A stretch of DNA of 64,000 nucleotides from Prevotella sp. (lineage in GTDB: Bacteria > Bacteroidota > Bacteroidia > Bacteroidales > Bacteroidaceae), in the NCBI GenBank assembly GCA_017623655.1, contig JAGAON010000006.1:40679-104678 (forward strand), written 5' to 3'. Every line of letters begins with the position of its first letter. Position 1 is the first letter of the stretch. A program made the translations under genes and the position numbers. Below are positions 1-8,070 of this stretch, one piece after another. Under the pieces are notes generated by a model, which worked only from the letters and a program-made list of their open reading frames with translations, did not search any database and was not told where the DNA came from.

Positions 1-159
1 TGCGGTATGTGCGTAAGGGAATGCCCCAAGAACGCGATACAGGCCACATGGGAACTGCCTGCGCCAAAGCCGAAAGCGGAAACAGCGCCGAAGACCGAGG
101 CGAAAGCCGCGAAAGAGAACAACGCCGGCAATGGTGTAACTATAAAGAAGGAGGCTTAA
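1..159 (+). CDS. rnfB: RnfB C-terminal fragment (ferredoxin subunit)
   Basis: The window opens inside this gene; 52 codons are visible before the TAA at 157-159. They start with the 4Fe-4S motif CGMCVRECP, the end of the last ferredoxin-like cluster site of RnfB, followed by an Ala/Lys/Pro-rich tail that is probably flexible. RnfB is the subunit that accepts electrons from ferredoxin in the Rnf complex at the cytoplasmic face. The identity rests on the cluster motif together with the directly following rnfC, 3 bp downstream, in the order rnfBCDGEA. An AAGGAGG Shine-Dalgarno for rnfC lies inside the last codons (147-153), so the two genes are probably translationally linked. Confidence 0.85.
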   Translation, partial: CGMCVRECPKNAIQATWELPAPKPKAETAPKTEAKAAKENNAGNGVTIKKEA

Positions 160-162
160 CAC

Positions 163-1515
163 ATGAAGACACGTACATTCAGAATAGGCGGAATACACCC
201 CGCGGAAAACAAACTGAGCAACGATGCCGTAACACAACCCGCCCCATTGCCGAAGCAGGCGGTGTTCCCCATGGGACAACATATAGGCGCTCCCGCCAAG
301 CCAATCGTGAAAAAAGGCGACAAGGTGAAGGTAGGAACAATGATAGCGGAGGCCGGCGGCTTCGTCAGCGCACCGGTACACTCGTCCGTTTCGGGCACGG
401 TGTTCAAGGTAGATAACGCCATTGACGCGTCAGGATATATGCGTCCGGCCGTGATAATCAACGTGGAAGGCGACGAATGGGAAGAGACCATCGACCGTTC
501 CGATAAGTTGGAAAGGCTGGAAGACCATCCGGAACTGACACCGGAGGAGATAGTCAGGCGTGTGAAAGCGGCCGGTGTGGTCGGCATGGGCGGCGCTTGC
601 TTCCCTACACACGTCAAGCTCTGCCCGCCACCGGGCACCACTCCTGAATGCGTAATAATCAACGGAGTGGAGTGTGAGCCGTATATCACGTCCGATTTCC
701 GCCTCATGATGGAGAAGTCCGACGAACTGATAGAAGGCGTAAAGATACTCATGGCTGCGGTAAAGGTGCGCAAAGGCTACATCGGCATAGAGGACAATAA
801 GCCCGAAGCCATAGAGTTGCTGACGAAAAAGTTGGAGAACAACAGCGAGATAGAGGTGGTTCCATTGCAGAAGAAATACCCGCAAGGCGGCGAGAAGCAA
901 CTGATTGACGCTGTAATCCGCCGTCAGGTGCCGGCTCCTCCCGCAATACCTATCAATGTAGGAGCCATCGTCCAGAACGCAGGCACGGCTGTCGCCGTAT
1001 ATGAAGCGGTAATGAAACGCAAGCCGTTGTTTGAGCGTTACACTACGGTGACAGGCAAACAACTCGCAAAACCGGGCAACTACCTTGTGCGAATGGGCAC
1101 GTCTTTCGGCGAGCTCATAGACCTTTGCGGCGGTCTTCCGGACGGAGACAACAAGATACTTGCCGGCGGTCCCATGATGGGTAAGGCCGTAAACTCGCTC
1201 AATGTGCCCGTGGGTAAGGGACAAAACTCAGTCACCATACTCACTGATGAGGACGCACACCGCAAGACTCCGCAGCCCTGCATACGCTGTGCGAAATGCG
1301 TCAGCGTATGTCCCATGGGTCTTGAGCCGTTCCTTCTCGCCTCTGGCAGCGCGTTGAAGAAATGGGATCTCATGGAACAGGCGATGATAACTTCATGTAT
1401 AGAGTGCGGCTCATGCCAATACACCTGCCCCGCTCACCGTCCGATGCTCGACAACATACGTTACGGCAAGCAGACAGTCATGGGCATAATACGTGGAAGA
1501 GCCGCCAAGAAATAG
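163..1515 (+). CDS. rnfC: Electron transport complex subunit RnfC
   Basis: RnfC is the peripheral subunit of the Rnf complex that exchanges electrons with NAD(H) through FMN and passes them to iron-sulfur clusters. The protein is 450 aa. A glycine-rich FMN/NAD-binding segment, GVVGMGGACFPTHVK, lies near residues 138-152 with GVECEPY after it. Two 4Fe-4S motifs lie at the C terminus: CIRCAKCVSVCP from C373 and CIECGSCQYTCP from C412. The long Lys/Ala-rich extension seen in proteobacterial RnfC is absent, as is usual in Bacteroidota. The start ATG follows the AAGGAGG site 10 bp upstream. Identification is secure. Confidence 0.97.
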   Translation: MKTRTFRIGGIHPAENKLSNDAVTQPAPLPKQAVFPMGQHIGAPAKPIVKKGDKVKVGTMIAEAGGFVSAPVHSSVSGTVFKVDNAIDASGYMRPAVIINVEGDEWEETIDRSDKLERLEDHPELTPEEIVRRVKAAGVVGMGGACFPTHVKLCPPPGTTPECVIINGVECEPYITSDFRLMMEKSDELIEGVKILMAAVKVRKGYIGIEDNKPEAIELLTKKLENNSEIEVVPLQKKYPQGGEKQLIDAVIRRQVPAPPAIPINVGAIVQNAGTAVAVYEAVMKRKPLFERYTTVTGKQLAKPGNYLVRMGTSFGELIDLCGGLPDGDNKILAGGPMMGKAVNSLNVPVGKGQNSVTILTDEDAHRKTPQPCIRCAKCVSVCPMGLEPFLLASGSALKKWDLMEQAMITSCIECGSCQYTCPAHRPMLDNIRYGKQTVMGIIRGRAAKK

Positions 1516-1643
1516 CTTTTTCAAAGGATGGTTTTGGGTTAAGGGGCGTTGGTTTAAGGTCAGATACCACAAGCCAACGATACAAAAAGACAAGCCCGTA
1601 AGACCCACAACCATAAACCAAAAACCATAAACCTCAAAACAAC
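1516..1643 (+). other. rnfC-rnfD spacer with low-complexity repeats
   Basis: This 128-bp gap interrupts an otherwise tightly packed operon. It is skewed and repetitive: G/T-rich in its first half (GGTTTTGGGTTAAGG, then GTTGGTTTAAGGTC) and A/C-rich in its second half, with reiterated CCATAAACCA units. I see no ORF, promoter box or terminator. The two halves are partly complementary (GGTTTTGGGTT against AACCAAAAACC), so the transcript could fold back on itself. Confidence 0.4.
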
Positions 1644-2639
1644 ATGTCAAACTTAGTAGTTTCTCTTTCACCCCATGCCCACGGCACTGACTCTGTGGAG
1701 AAGAACATGTACGGTGTAGTGATAGCCCTTTTGCCGGCACTTCTCGCCTCATTCTACTTCTTCGGACTCGGCTCTCTCATCGTATGTCTCGTGAGCGTGG
1801 CAGCCTGTCTCTTCTTTGAGTGGGCTATATGCAAGGCTTTCCTCAACCGGACGCCGTCGCTGCTTGACGGCTCCGCCCTCGTGACGGGCCTGCTTCTCGG
1901 CATGAACCTGCCGTCAAACTTCCCGCTGTGGATGATTATCGTCGGTGCGCTGATAGCCATCGGCGTAGGCAAAATGACATTCGGCGGACTGGGGCAAAAC
2001 CCGTTCAACCCCGCCCTCGTCGGCAGATGCTTCCTCCTTGTCAGCTTTCCTACGGCCATGACATCATGGCCTGTCGAGGGACAATGGGCAGCTTACACCG
2101 ACGCAGAGACCGGCGCCACACCGCTTGCGCTTATGAAACAGGCGATAAAAGGTGACACCGACGCCCTTAACCAACTGCCGTCCGCATGGGATATGTTCCT
2201 CGGAAACGTCACGACCGGTGCCGGAACGATAGGCGAGATATGCGCTCTTGCACTGCTCCTCGGCCTCGCATACATGCTATGGAAGAAGATAATAACATGG
2301 CACATACCGGTAAGCATCATCGGGACAGTATTTGTTCTCTCCGCGCTTCTGTGGCTGTCAGACGGCAAAACATACGCAGACCCGTTCCAAGTAATATTCG
2401 CCGGCGGCCTGATGCTCGGCGCAATCTTCATGGCAACAGACTATGTCACCTCGCCAATGAACCACAAGGGACAGCTGGTCTATGGCATCTCCATCGGCGT
2501 TCTCACCGTCATCATCCGCAACTGGGGCGCCTATCCGGAGGGAATGTCGTTCGCCATACTCATCATGAACGCCTTTACACCACTTATAAATATGTATATC
2601 AAGCCAAAGCGTTTCGGCGAAGTGCCGGCTAAAAAATAA
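1644..2639 (+). CDS. rnfD: Membrane subunit RnfD (covalent flavin)
   Basis: RnfD is an integral membrane subunit of the Rnf complex, homologous to NqrB, that carries covalently bound FMN in the electron path across the membrane. The 331-aa protein is mostly hydrophobic, with about nine to ten membrane segments. The ApbE flavin-transfer motif reads DAETGAT and ends at T159, the predicted FMN attachment site. A conserved segment, GGLGQNPFNPALVGR, precedes it. The gene ends 16 bp before rnfG, which has a clear AAGGAGG site in the gap. Confidence 0.97.
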   Translation: MSNLVVSLSPHAHGTDSVEKNMYGVVIALLPALLASFYFFGLGSLIVCLVSVAACLFFEWAICKAFLNRTPSLLDGSALVTGLLLGMNLPSNFPLWMIIVGALIAIGVGKMTFGGLGQNPFNPALVGRCFLLVSFPTAMTSWPVEGQWAAYTDAETGATPLALMKQAIKGDTDALNQLPSAWDMFLGNVTTGAGTIGEICALALLLGLAYMLWKKIITWHIPVSIIGTVFVLSALLWLSDGKTYADPFQVIFAGGLMLGAIFMATDYVTSPMNHKGQLVYGISIGVLTVIIRNWGAYPEGMSFAILIMNAFTPLINMYIKPKRFGEVPAKK

Positions 2640-2655
2640 TAAGGAGGTCACGGAC

Positions 2656-3297
2656 ATGGACAAAATAAAATCAAATCTTCAGAACATGGTGCTCGTCCTC
2701 ACAGGCTCGGCACTAATCTGCGGCGGTCTCCTCGCATATATGAACAACCTCACCAAGCCCACCATCGACGCGCAAGCGGAGAAAGCCCTCAACGAAGGCA
2801 TCGCGGTAGTGCTTGGCGGTAACGCCGGAGAAAGGCTCGCGGAACCGGAGACCGTCACCCGCACCATAGACGGAAAGGAACAGACGTTCACGGTATATAA
2901 GATGCAAAACGGCACCGCGGTGCAGTCAACAGACCCCAATGGCTTTGGCGGCAACCTGAAAGTGCTTGTCGGTTTCAACGCCGCCGGCGACATCCTCGGC
3001 TACACAGTGCTTGAACACGCGGAGACACCGGGACTTGGTGCAAAAGCCGGCGACTGGTTCCAGAAGGGGCAGCCGGGCTGCATCATAGGGCTGAACCCCG
3101 GCAAGGCCAACCTGACCGTAAGCAAGGACGGAGGCGACATCGACGCCATCACCGCGTCAACCATAACCTCCCGCTCGTTCCTGCGTGCCGTACAGCAGGC
3201 TTACAAGACCTTCTCGGACAGCTATGACGGGCAGACCGGAGCCACAACGCAGCATAAATGCGGCAACAACGAGACAGAAAACGAACAAGAACAGTAA
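2656..3297 (+). CDS. rnfG: RnfG, covalent FMN-binding subunit
   Basis: RnfG (NqrC-like) is anchored by one N-terminal membrane helix (roughly residues 9-30), with its FMN-binding domain outside the cytoplasm. The 213-aa protein has the flavin-transferase site DAITAST ending at T169, where ApbE would attach FMN. The usual SGAT is here TAST, a mild variant, but the Asp, Thr and flanking TS are kept. The C terminus after about residue 195 is polar and glutamate/asparagine-rich. The start ATG has a good AAGGAGG site. No apbE is in the window. Confidence 0.95.
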   Translation: MDKIKSNLQNMVLVLTGSALICGGLLAYMNNLTKPTIDAQAEKALNEGIAVVLGGNAGERLAEPETVTRTIDGKEQTFTVYKMQNGTAVQSTDPNGFGGNLKVLVGFNAAGDILGYTVLEHAETPGLGAKAGDWFQKGQPGCIIGLNPGKANLTVSKDGGDIDAITASTITSRSFLRAVQQAYKTFSDSYDGQTGATTQHKCGNNETENEQEQ

Positions 3298-3321
3298 TCA
3301 ACCAAAGGAGAACCCAATAAT

Positions 3322-3906
3322 ATGTCAAAACTCGGATTAATTCTCAACGGCATCATAAAGGAAAACCCGACCTTTGTACTGATGCTCGGCATGTGTCCAA
3401 CCCTCGCCACTACCACAAGCGCGATGAACGGTATGATGATGGGACTCGCCACCATGGTGGTGCTGATATTCTCAAACATCATCATCTCCTGCATCAAGAA
3501 CATCACCCCGGACATGGTACACATACCCGTATATATAGTCGTGATAGCCACGCTCGTGACCATAGTACAGTTCATTCTCGCCGCATACGCGCCGGAAGTG
3601 AACAAGTCTCTCGGCCTGTTCATACCCCTTATCGTGGTCAACTGCATAATCCTCGGCCGCGCTGAATCCTTCGCCGGCAAGAACAACCCGTTCGACTCTG
3701 CCCTCGACGGCATAGGCATCGGCCTCGGATTCACCATCGGCCTCACGCTGCTCGGCATCGCCCGTGAGCTGCTCGGCAACGGAACCGTCTTCGGACTGGG
3801 CGTCATCCCTGAAGATTTCAGTATGCTAATCTTCATACTCCCTCCCGGAGCGTTCCTCACACTGGGCTACATCATCGCAATAATAAACCGTTTCAAGAAG
3901 GCATAA
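3322..3906 (+). CDS. rnfE: Membrane subunit RnfE
   Basis: RnfE (NqrD family) is one of the paired six-helix subunits, with RnfA, that form the membrane core holding a 2Fe-2S centre. The 194-aa length is typical. The sequence shows the conserved GMCPTLATTTSA near the N terminus and PLIVVNCIILGRAESFA in the middle, each with the Cys expected to ligate the intramembrane cluster. It is followed 4 bp later by its partner gene rnfA. Confidence 0.97.
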   Translation: MSKLGLILNGIIKENPTFVLMLGMCPTLATTTSAMNGMMMGLATMVVLIFSNIIISCIKNITPDMVHIPVYIVVIATLVTIVQFILAAYAPEVNKSLGLFIPLIVVNCIILGRAESFAGKNNPFDSALDGIGIGLGFTIGLTLLGIARELLGNGTVFGLGVIPEDFSMLIFILPPGAFLTLGYIIAIINRFKKA

Positions 3907-3910
3907 ACTT

Positions 3911-4513
3911 ATGGAATACATATTGATTTTCATCGCGGCGATATTCGTCAACAATATCGTTCTCTCACAGTTCCTCGGCATTTGCCCGTTCTTAGGCGTC
4001 AGCCAAAAGGTCAACACCTCCCTCGGAATGTCCGCCGCAGTGGCTTTCGTCATGCTTCTGGCAACCCTTGTCACATGGCTTGTGCAGTTCTACGTACTCA
4101 ATCCCCTTGGACTTGGCTACCTCCAGACACTGTCATTCATCCTCGTCATAGCCTCCTTGGTACAGATGGTAGAGATTATCCTTAAAAAAGTCTCACCCCC
4201 ACTCTATCAGGCTCTCGGCGTGTTCCTGCCGCTGATAACCACCAACTGCGCCGTTCTCGGCGTGGCAATATCCGTGGTTCAGAAAGATTACAGCCTGCTC
4301 ATGTCCCTCGACTACGCCATAGCGTCAGCCATAGGCTTCGGCCTTGCGCTCGTACTCTTCGCCGGACTGCGTGAGCAACAGGAGTTCGCCGCCATCCCAA
4401 AGGGCATGAAAGGCATAGCCATCACACTGGTCACGGCATCGCTCCTCTCTCTCGCCTTCATGGGATTCTCCGGCGTTGACGGAGGCCTGAAGCAGCTATT
4501 CGGACTGGAATAG
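3911..4513 (+). CDS. rnfA: Membrane subunit RnfA
   Basis: RnfA (NqrE family) pairs with RnfE to build the cluster-holding membrane core of the Rnf complex. The protein is 200 aa with six predicted helices. It has the family hallmarks NNIVLSQFLGICPFLGVS at the N terminus and LPLITTNCAVLGVA in the centre, giving the two cysteines expected for the shared 2Fe-2S site. It is the last gene of the operon; a strong intrinsic terminator follows about 150 bp downstream. Confidence 0.97.
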   Translation: MEYILIFIAAIFVNNIVLSQFLGICPFLGVSQKVNTSLGMSAAVAFVMLLATLVTWLVQFYVLNPLGLGYLQTLSFILVIASLVQMVEIILKKVSPPLYQALGVFLPLITTNCAVLGVAISVVQKDYSLLMSLDYAIASAIGFGLALVLFAGLREQQEFAAIPKGMKGIAITLVTASLLSLAFMGFSGVDGGLKQLFGLE

Positions 4514-4663
4514 CCGCCCGCCGCCACCTTTCCATGCCACAGAAGAAATGGCAGAACGAAAGAATGGCACAATAATTGTATTGCAGTAAACAAGAAAAAG
4601 AAATAAAGAGATGCCTGCGTCTCTTGCATTTGGAGCGCAGGTTTATTTGTGTTTGTGTTGTTG

Positions 4664-4700
4664 TCTCCTCTCGACGTGACGTCGAGGGGAGATTTTTTTG
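4664..4700 (+). terminator. Intrinsic terminator of the rnf operon
   Basis: A near-perfect 14-bp stem (TCTCCTCTCGACGT with GACGTCGAGGGGAGA, one G-U pair) is followed by seven T. A weaker hairpin (CCTGCG with CGCAGG, 4614-4642) lies just upstream. Confidence 0.85.
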
Positions 4701-4733
4701 TTATAGGACACTGTTGCAACGTGGTTGCCTCCG

Positions 4734-5153
4734 CCTTGTAGGGACGCACCTTGGTGCGTCCGAAATTACTGGAATGTACGCCCGCAAACATACGAACAGC
4801 CGGCGATTCGGACGCGCCAAGGTGCGTCCCTACAAAGCGTTGCGGTTCGACGCGTTACAAGTGCAGTTGCAAATAGGATTGTTGCCCCTATGTAGAGACG
4901 ATGTACCACATCGTCTCCGTAACCGTATCATGTTTCATTCATTATTGAGACGAGGTAATACCTCGTCTCTACAAGGCGGTAATGAAGCGGTAATAAGCGG
5001 CGATTCGGACGCACCAAGGTGCGTCCCTACAAGGCGTTATTATTCAACACGTTACAAAAGCCGCTGTAAAAGGGTGCTGATTACACGGTGAACAGGTGCT
5101 GATTACGATGCAAAAGGGTGCTGATTACAATGTAATCAGCACCCTTTTACTTA
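4734..5153. repeat. Composite hairpin repeat block 1
   Basis: This non-coding block between the convergent rnf operon and the 468-aa gene is built from modular palindromes. GGACGCACC-type hairpins lie at 4742-4761, 4810-4829 and 5007-5026. A GAGACGATGT hairpin lies at 4895-4917 and a GAGACGAGGTA hairpin at 4947-4969; together they form an inverted pair with TGTAGAGACGA-like outer ends. A 22-bp-period array of GTGCTGATTAC units spans 5066-5150 and ends in a perfect A-tract/T-tract hairpin that could terminate in both directions. The part 4801-5153 is repeated in direct orientation at 7635-7985. Confidence 0.85.
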
Positions 5154-5158
5154 CAAAA

Positions 5159-6565
5159 TCATCTATTCCATGGAGAAACCTTTGTTCCATGACATTGAGG
5201 ACAAACGCCAGGGGCATCTTTACAAGACACACATTTTTTCGTTGTTCCCATATAGTTTGCCACCCCGGTTCCTTTACATTTGAAGCATTTTCCTGTTCCT
5301 TTACACAGTCCGCAGTAATACATCCCACCGCTATTTAGAACATCTCGTTTTCGTTCCTCCAATGAATTGTTGACACTTCCACCGGAAACACTGTTGCCTG
5401 AACCATAAGACCAGCCACTCCATTGACCGGTGTTCTGCGACTGTCCGCGCCCGCTTTTGGTGTAATGATATTTCACTGCTCCGGAACTAACCGATGGGGA
5501 TGTAGATGTCTTTGAAACATTGACTACTGCTCCTGTAACTTTGTCTAATGTACAATTCGTTTTAACCCAAGCAGATTTGGGATTTATCCTTGTTTCAAAG
5601 CGTTGTGTCTTTGAATTATAGCGGATAGCACAAAAAGATTGTAAAGGGACGATTTCCTTGGTCGTACGCAAATCAATAGCTCCTGCCAATTTTCCTTTCG
5701 ACGTGTTCCTCGCTACCTTTATCCATCCTTCATCCCTGTGAATTTCTAAAATTATATATTGCCTGGATAAAGGTAATACACAAACTCCGTTTAAATCATA
5801 GATTGTTTCAAAATCATCTTCGTGTTTACATGCGATAAAATAACCATCTTTATACTTGACAAAAGAGAACTTTTCAGGCACTATCTTCTTGTTGTCTAAA
5901 GTGCGCGCACCGTAATGGTTGTAGTCACCTGTTTTATGATTCATATCATTTGTTGCATACCATATATAGCCATCATCAGCAACTTCTCTCTCTTTGTCAA
6001 TATATCTGTCAGAATCTGGCTTGCAGGCTTTTCCTTCACTATTTAAGGCTACATCCAAATCATGATATTTATTATCTGCCCCTTGATAAACAAAAGATCC
6101 GCGAGAACCATAGAATACTGATTTATAATTACAGGGTACAACTTCCTTACCTGTAATATCACAAGCACCTTCTTTGTCTCCTTTTTTTACACAGAAGTAT
6201 CCGACGTTGTTTTCTTCCACGAGAAAATATATAGAAGTGTATTTCCGACTGAGTGGTATTAATTCTTTACCATTCATATCTTTTGCACCATAATAGGTAG
6301 TAGAGATGCCTTGGCTTGTTCTTATCCATGTAAAACCATTTTCCTCCACTTTCTTTCTCTCATGAATTTCACGCTCTTTTCTTGCTTCCTCTTCACGTTC
6401 ACGCTGCGCTTCCTGCTGGCGTTGAATGGCTTGCTGGCGATTAAAATTCGCTAAACCTTGATTTACACCTTGCAAAAAAGGAATCCAAAACTGGGCATAA
6501 CAATGCACACAAGAAAATTGAAACATAATTAAAAACAAAAAAACTACATTTTTTTTCTTTTTCAT
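5159..6565 (-). CDS. Secreted protein with coiled-coil, WG-like repeats and DnaJ-like zinc finger
   Basis: I do not recognise a named family for the whole 468-aa protein. It has an N-terminal signal peptide (residues 1-24, ending in CYA). Residues 35-70 are Gln/Arg/Glu-rich and should form a helix. The central part (75-370) has repeats of the form D-x-x-G-K-E-V-V-P-x-x-Y (DITGKEVVP, DNKKIVPEKF, LRTTKEIVP), like the WG/KWG beta repeats of exported proteins. The C terminus has four CxxC pairs (C418/C421, C427/C430, C445/C448, C455/C458) with GTG and HGT between them, as in the DnaJ cysteine-rich zinc domain. The coding strand is AT-rich compared with neighbours. The gene is bracketed by long direct repeats, which suggests acquisition. 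Confidence 0.75.
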   Translation of the reverse strand: MKKKKNVVFLFLIMFQFSCVHCYAQFWIPFLQGVNQGLANFNRQQAIQRQQEAQREREEEARKEREIHERKKVEENGFTWIRTSQGISTTYYGAKDMNGKELIPLSRKYTSIYFLVEENNVGYFCVKKGDKEGACDITGKEVVPCNYKSVFYGSRGSFVYQGADNKYHDLDVALNSEGKACKPDSDRYIDKEREVADDGYIWYATNDMNHKTGDYNHYGARTLDNKKIVPEKFSFVKYKDGYFIACKHEDDFETIYDLNGVCVLPLSRQYIILEIHRDEGWIKVARNTSKGKLAGAIDLRTTKEIVPLQSFCAIRYNSKTQRFETRINPKSAWVKTNCTLDKVTGAVVNVSKTSTSPSVSSGAVKYHYTKSGRGQSQNTGQWSGWSYGSGNSVSGGSVNNSLEERKRDVLNSGGMYYCGLCKGTGKCFKCKGTGVANYMGTTKKCVSCKDAPGVCPQCHGTKVSPWNR

Positions 6566-7499
6566 AACAATCTCATTTATATTATTTTTTATATTGCACT
6601 AACAACACTGCTAGGTATATCCCAACATAAAGTCTTATATGTTCTTGTAAAAAAAAGTATTATCTCCCATAAAGATTGATAGCTTTATATATGACAAACA
6701 TGAAGTACTATCAATCACGCCAAGGCACAAGAAAAAGGGCATGAATCTTTTTTCTTATGCGTTTAGCTTGGAGGCGCGCCTAGGAATTTGGAACCTCCCA
6801 CGTTGATAAGAAACGATTTCATACCCCTTTAAGGATATGAAGCGTACGTATTATTATCCAACATGAGAAGAAACTTCCCCAAAAGGCAGAATCCTCACAT
6901 TTTTATTATTTCTATGTGTTTATTCCTTACGGACGTTGCACCTTTATGCAAACAGTCAAAGTTGTTTCCTAGGCATCTTTGCTAAACGCGAAATAATAGC
7001 TTGCTTCAATATGTATGTTTGTAACTTTCTGTTTTTTTCTCTGCTTTTATTTGATGTTTGATTAATATTACTACTAAAACAAATTTATTGCTTACAAATA
7101 TTATTATCTTATCAATATTTTATGTTGCCAATTTCTCTTATCGCATTCAATGTTATAAGCAACCCACAGGCTGATACTAACAAAATTCTGTTGATGCAGA
7201 AATCGTGTATAAAGCCTTGAAATAATGATTCCTTTACGCATTTTAATTTATCGTAAAAAGACTTTTATGCAAAGATAAGCTATTTTACTGGTATAGCCAA
7301 ACAAATATGTAACAAAATATTCTGTTGAATGAAAAAATATAAGAATTCTTACAACAAATAGTACAAAAAAATAAGTATGAGAATGGCACTGTTTCACAAA
7401 AGGGTGCCGATTAAGGTTGTAATAATAATGATACCTGCGACAACAGAAGACTATATATTTATTGAGCTACACACAACTATGCACTCATTTCTCGTTTAT
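6566..7499. other. AT-rich gene-free stretch
   Basis: About 930 bp upstream of the 468-aa gene with no convincing ORF on either strand. It is strongly AT-rich, unlike the roughly half-GC chromosome around it. A short GC-rich island (AGGCGCGCCTAGG near 6770-6784) is the only local feature. A degenerate copy of the GTGCTGATTAC repeat is at about 7396-7420. I see no canonical TAnnTTTG promoter just before the gene, so its promoter is unresolved. Confidence 0.4.
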
Positions 7500-7985
7500 T
7501 GTGCTGTTAATACGATTGTCTCCCGCATGTAGAGACGATGTACTACATCGTCTCCGTAACCGTATCATGTCGCGTTAGTTATTGAGACGAGGTAACACCT
7601 CGTCTCTACAAGGTGGTGATGAAACGGTAATATGCGGCGATTCGGACGCACCAAGGTGCGTCCCTACAAGGCATTGCGGTTCGATGCGTTACAAGCGCAG
7701 TTGCAAATAGGATTGTCGCCCGTATGTAGAGACGATGTACCACATCGTCTCAATAACCGTATCATGTCGCGTTCGTTATTGAGACGAGGTAATACCTCGT
7801 CTCTACAAGGCGGTGATGAAACGGTAATATGCAGCGATTCGGACGCACCAAGGTGCGTCCCTACAAGACGTTATTATTCAACATGTTACGAAAGCTGCTG
7901 TAAAAGGGTGCTGATTACACGGTGAACAGGTGCTGATTACAATGCAAAATGGTGCTGATTACATTGTAATCAGCACCATTTTACT
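7500..7985. repeat. Composite hairpin repeat block 2
   Basis: This block has the same modules and orientation as the block at 4734-5153. GAGACGATGT-type hairpins lie at 7532-7554 and 7729-7751, GAGACGAGGTA-type hairpins at 7584-7606 and 7781-7803, GGACGCACC-type palindromes at 7644-7663 and 7841-7860, and a GTGCTGATTAC array at 7900-7984. The stretch 7635-7985 aligns with 4801-5153 over about 350 bp with few differences by eye. In the last hairpin the stem reads AAAATGGTGC paired with GCACCATTTT, where the first block has AAAAGGGTGC paired with GCACCCTTTT: a compensated change. Downstream of the GH2 operon it may also serve as a terminator. Confidence 0.85.
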
Positions 7986-8070
7986 TTGTAACACGAAAAC
8001 AGGCACGGCATTTCGCCATACTACAAACGTTCCGATATGAAATCGGCGCTTGCACGGCCGGATACCGTGC

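Noticed and set aside
4576-5091. Plus-strand ORF through the repeat block (171 codons), and a similar one at 7632-7925
   Set aside because: The predicted protein is a translation of the hairpin repeats (RTKVRPYK-type strings seen in every copy), with no start context or codon pattern of a gene.
5066-5150. CRISPR-like look of the 22-bp-period arrays
   Set aside because: Units are contiguous without unique spacers of constant length, adjacent units are inverted, and no cas genes are present.
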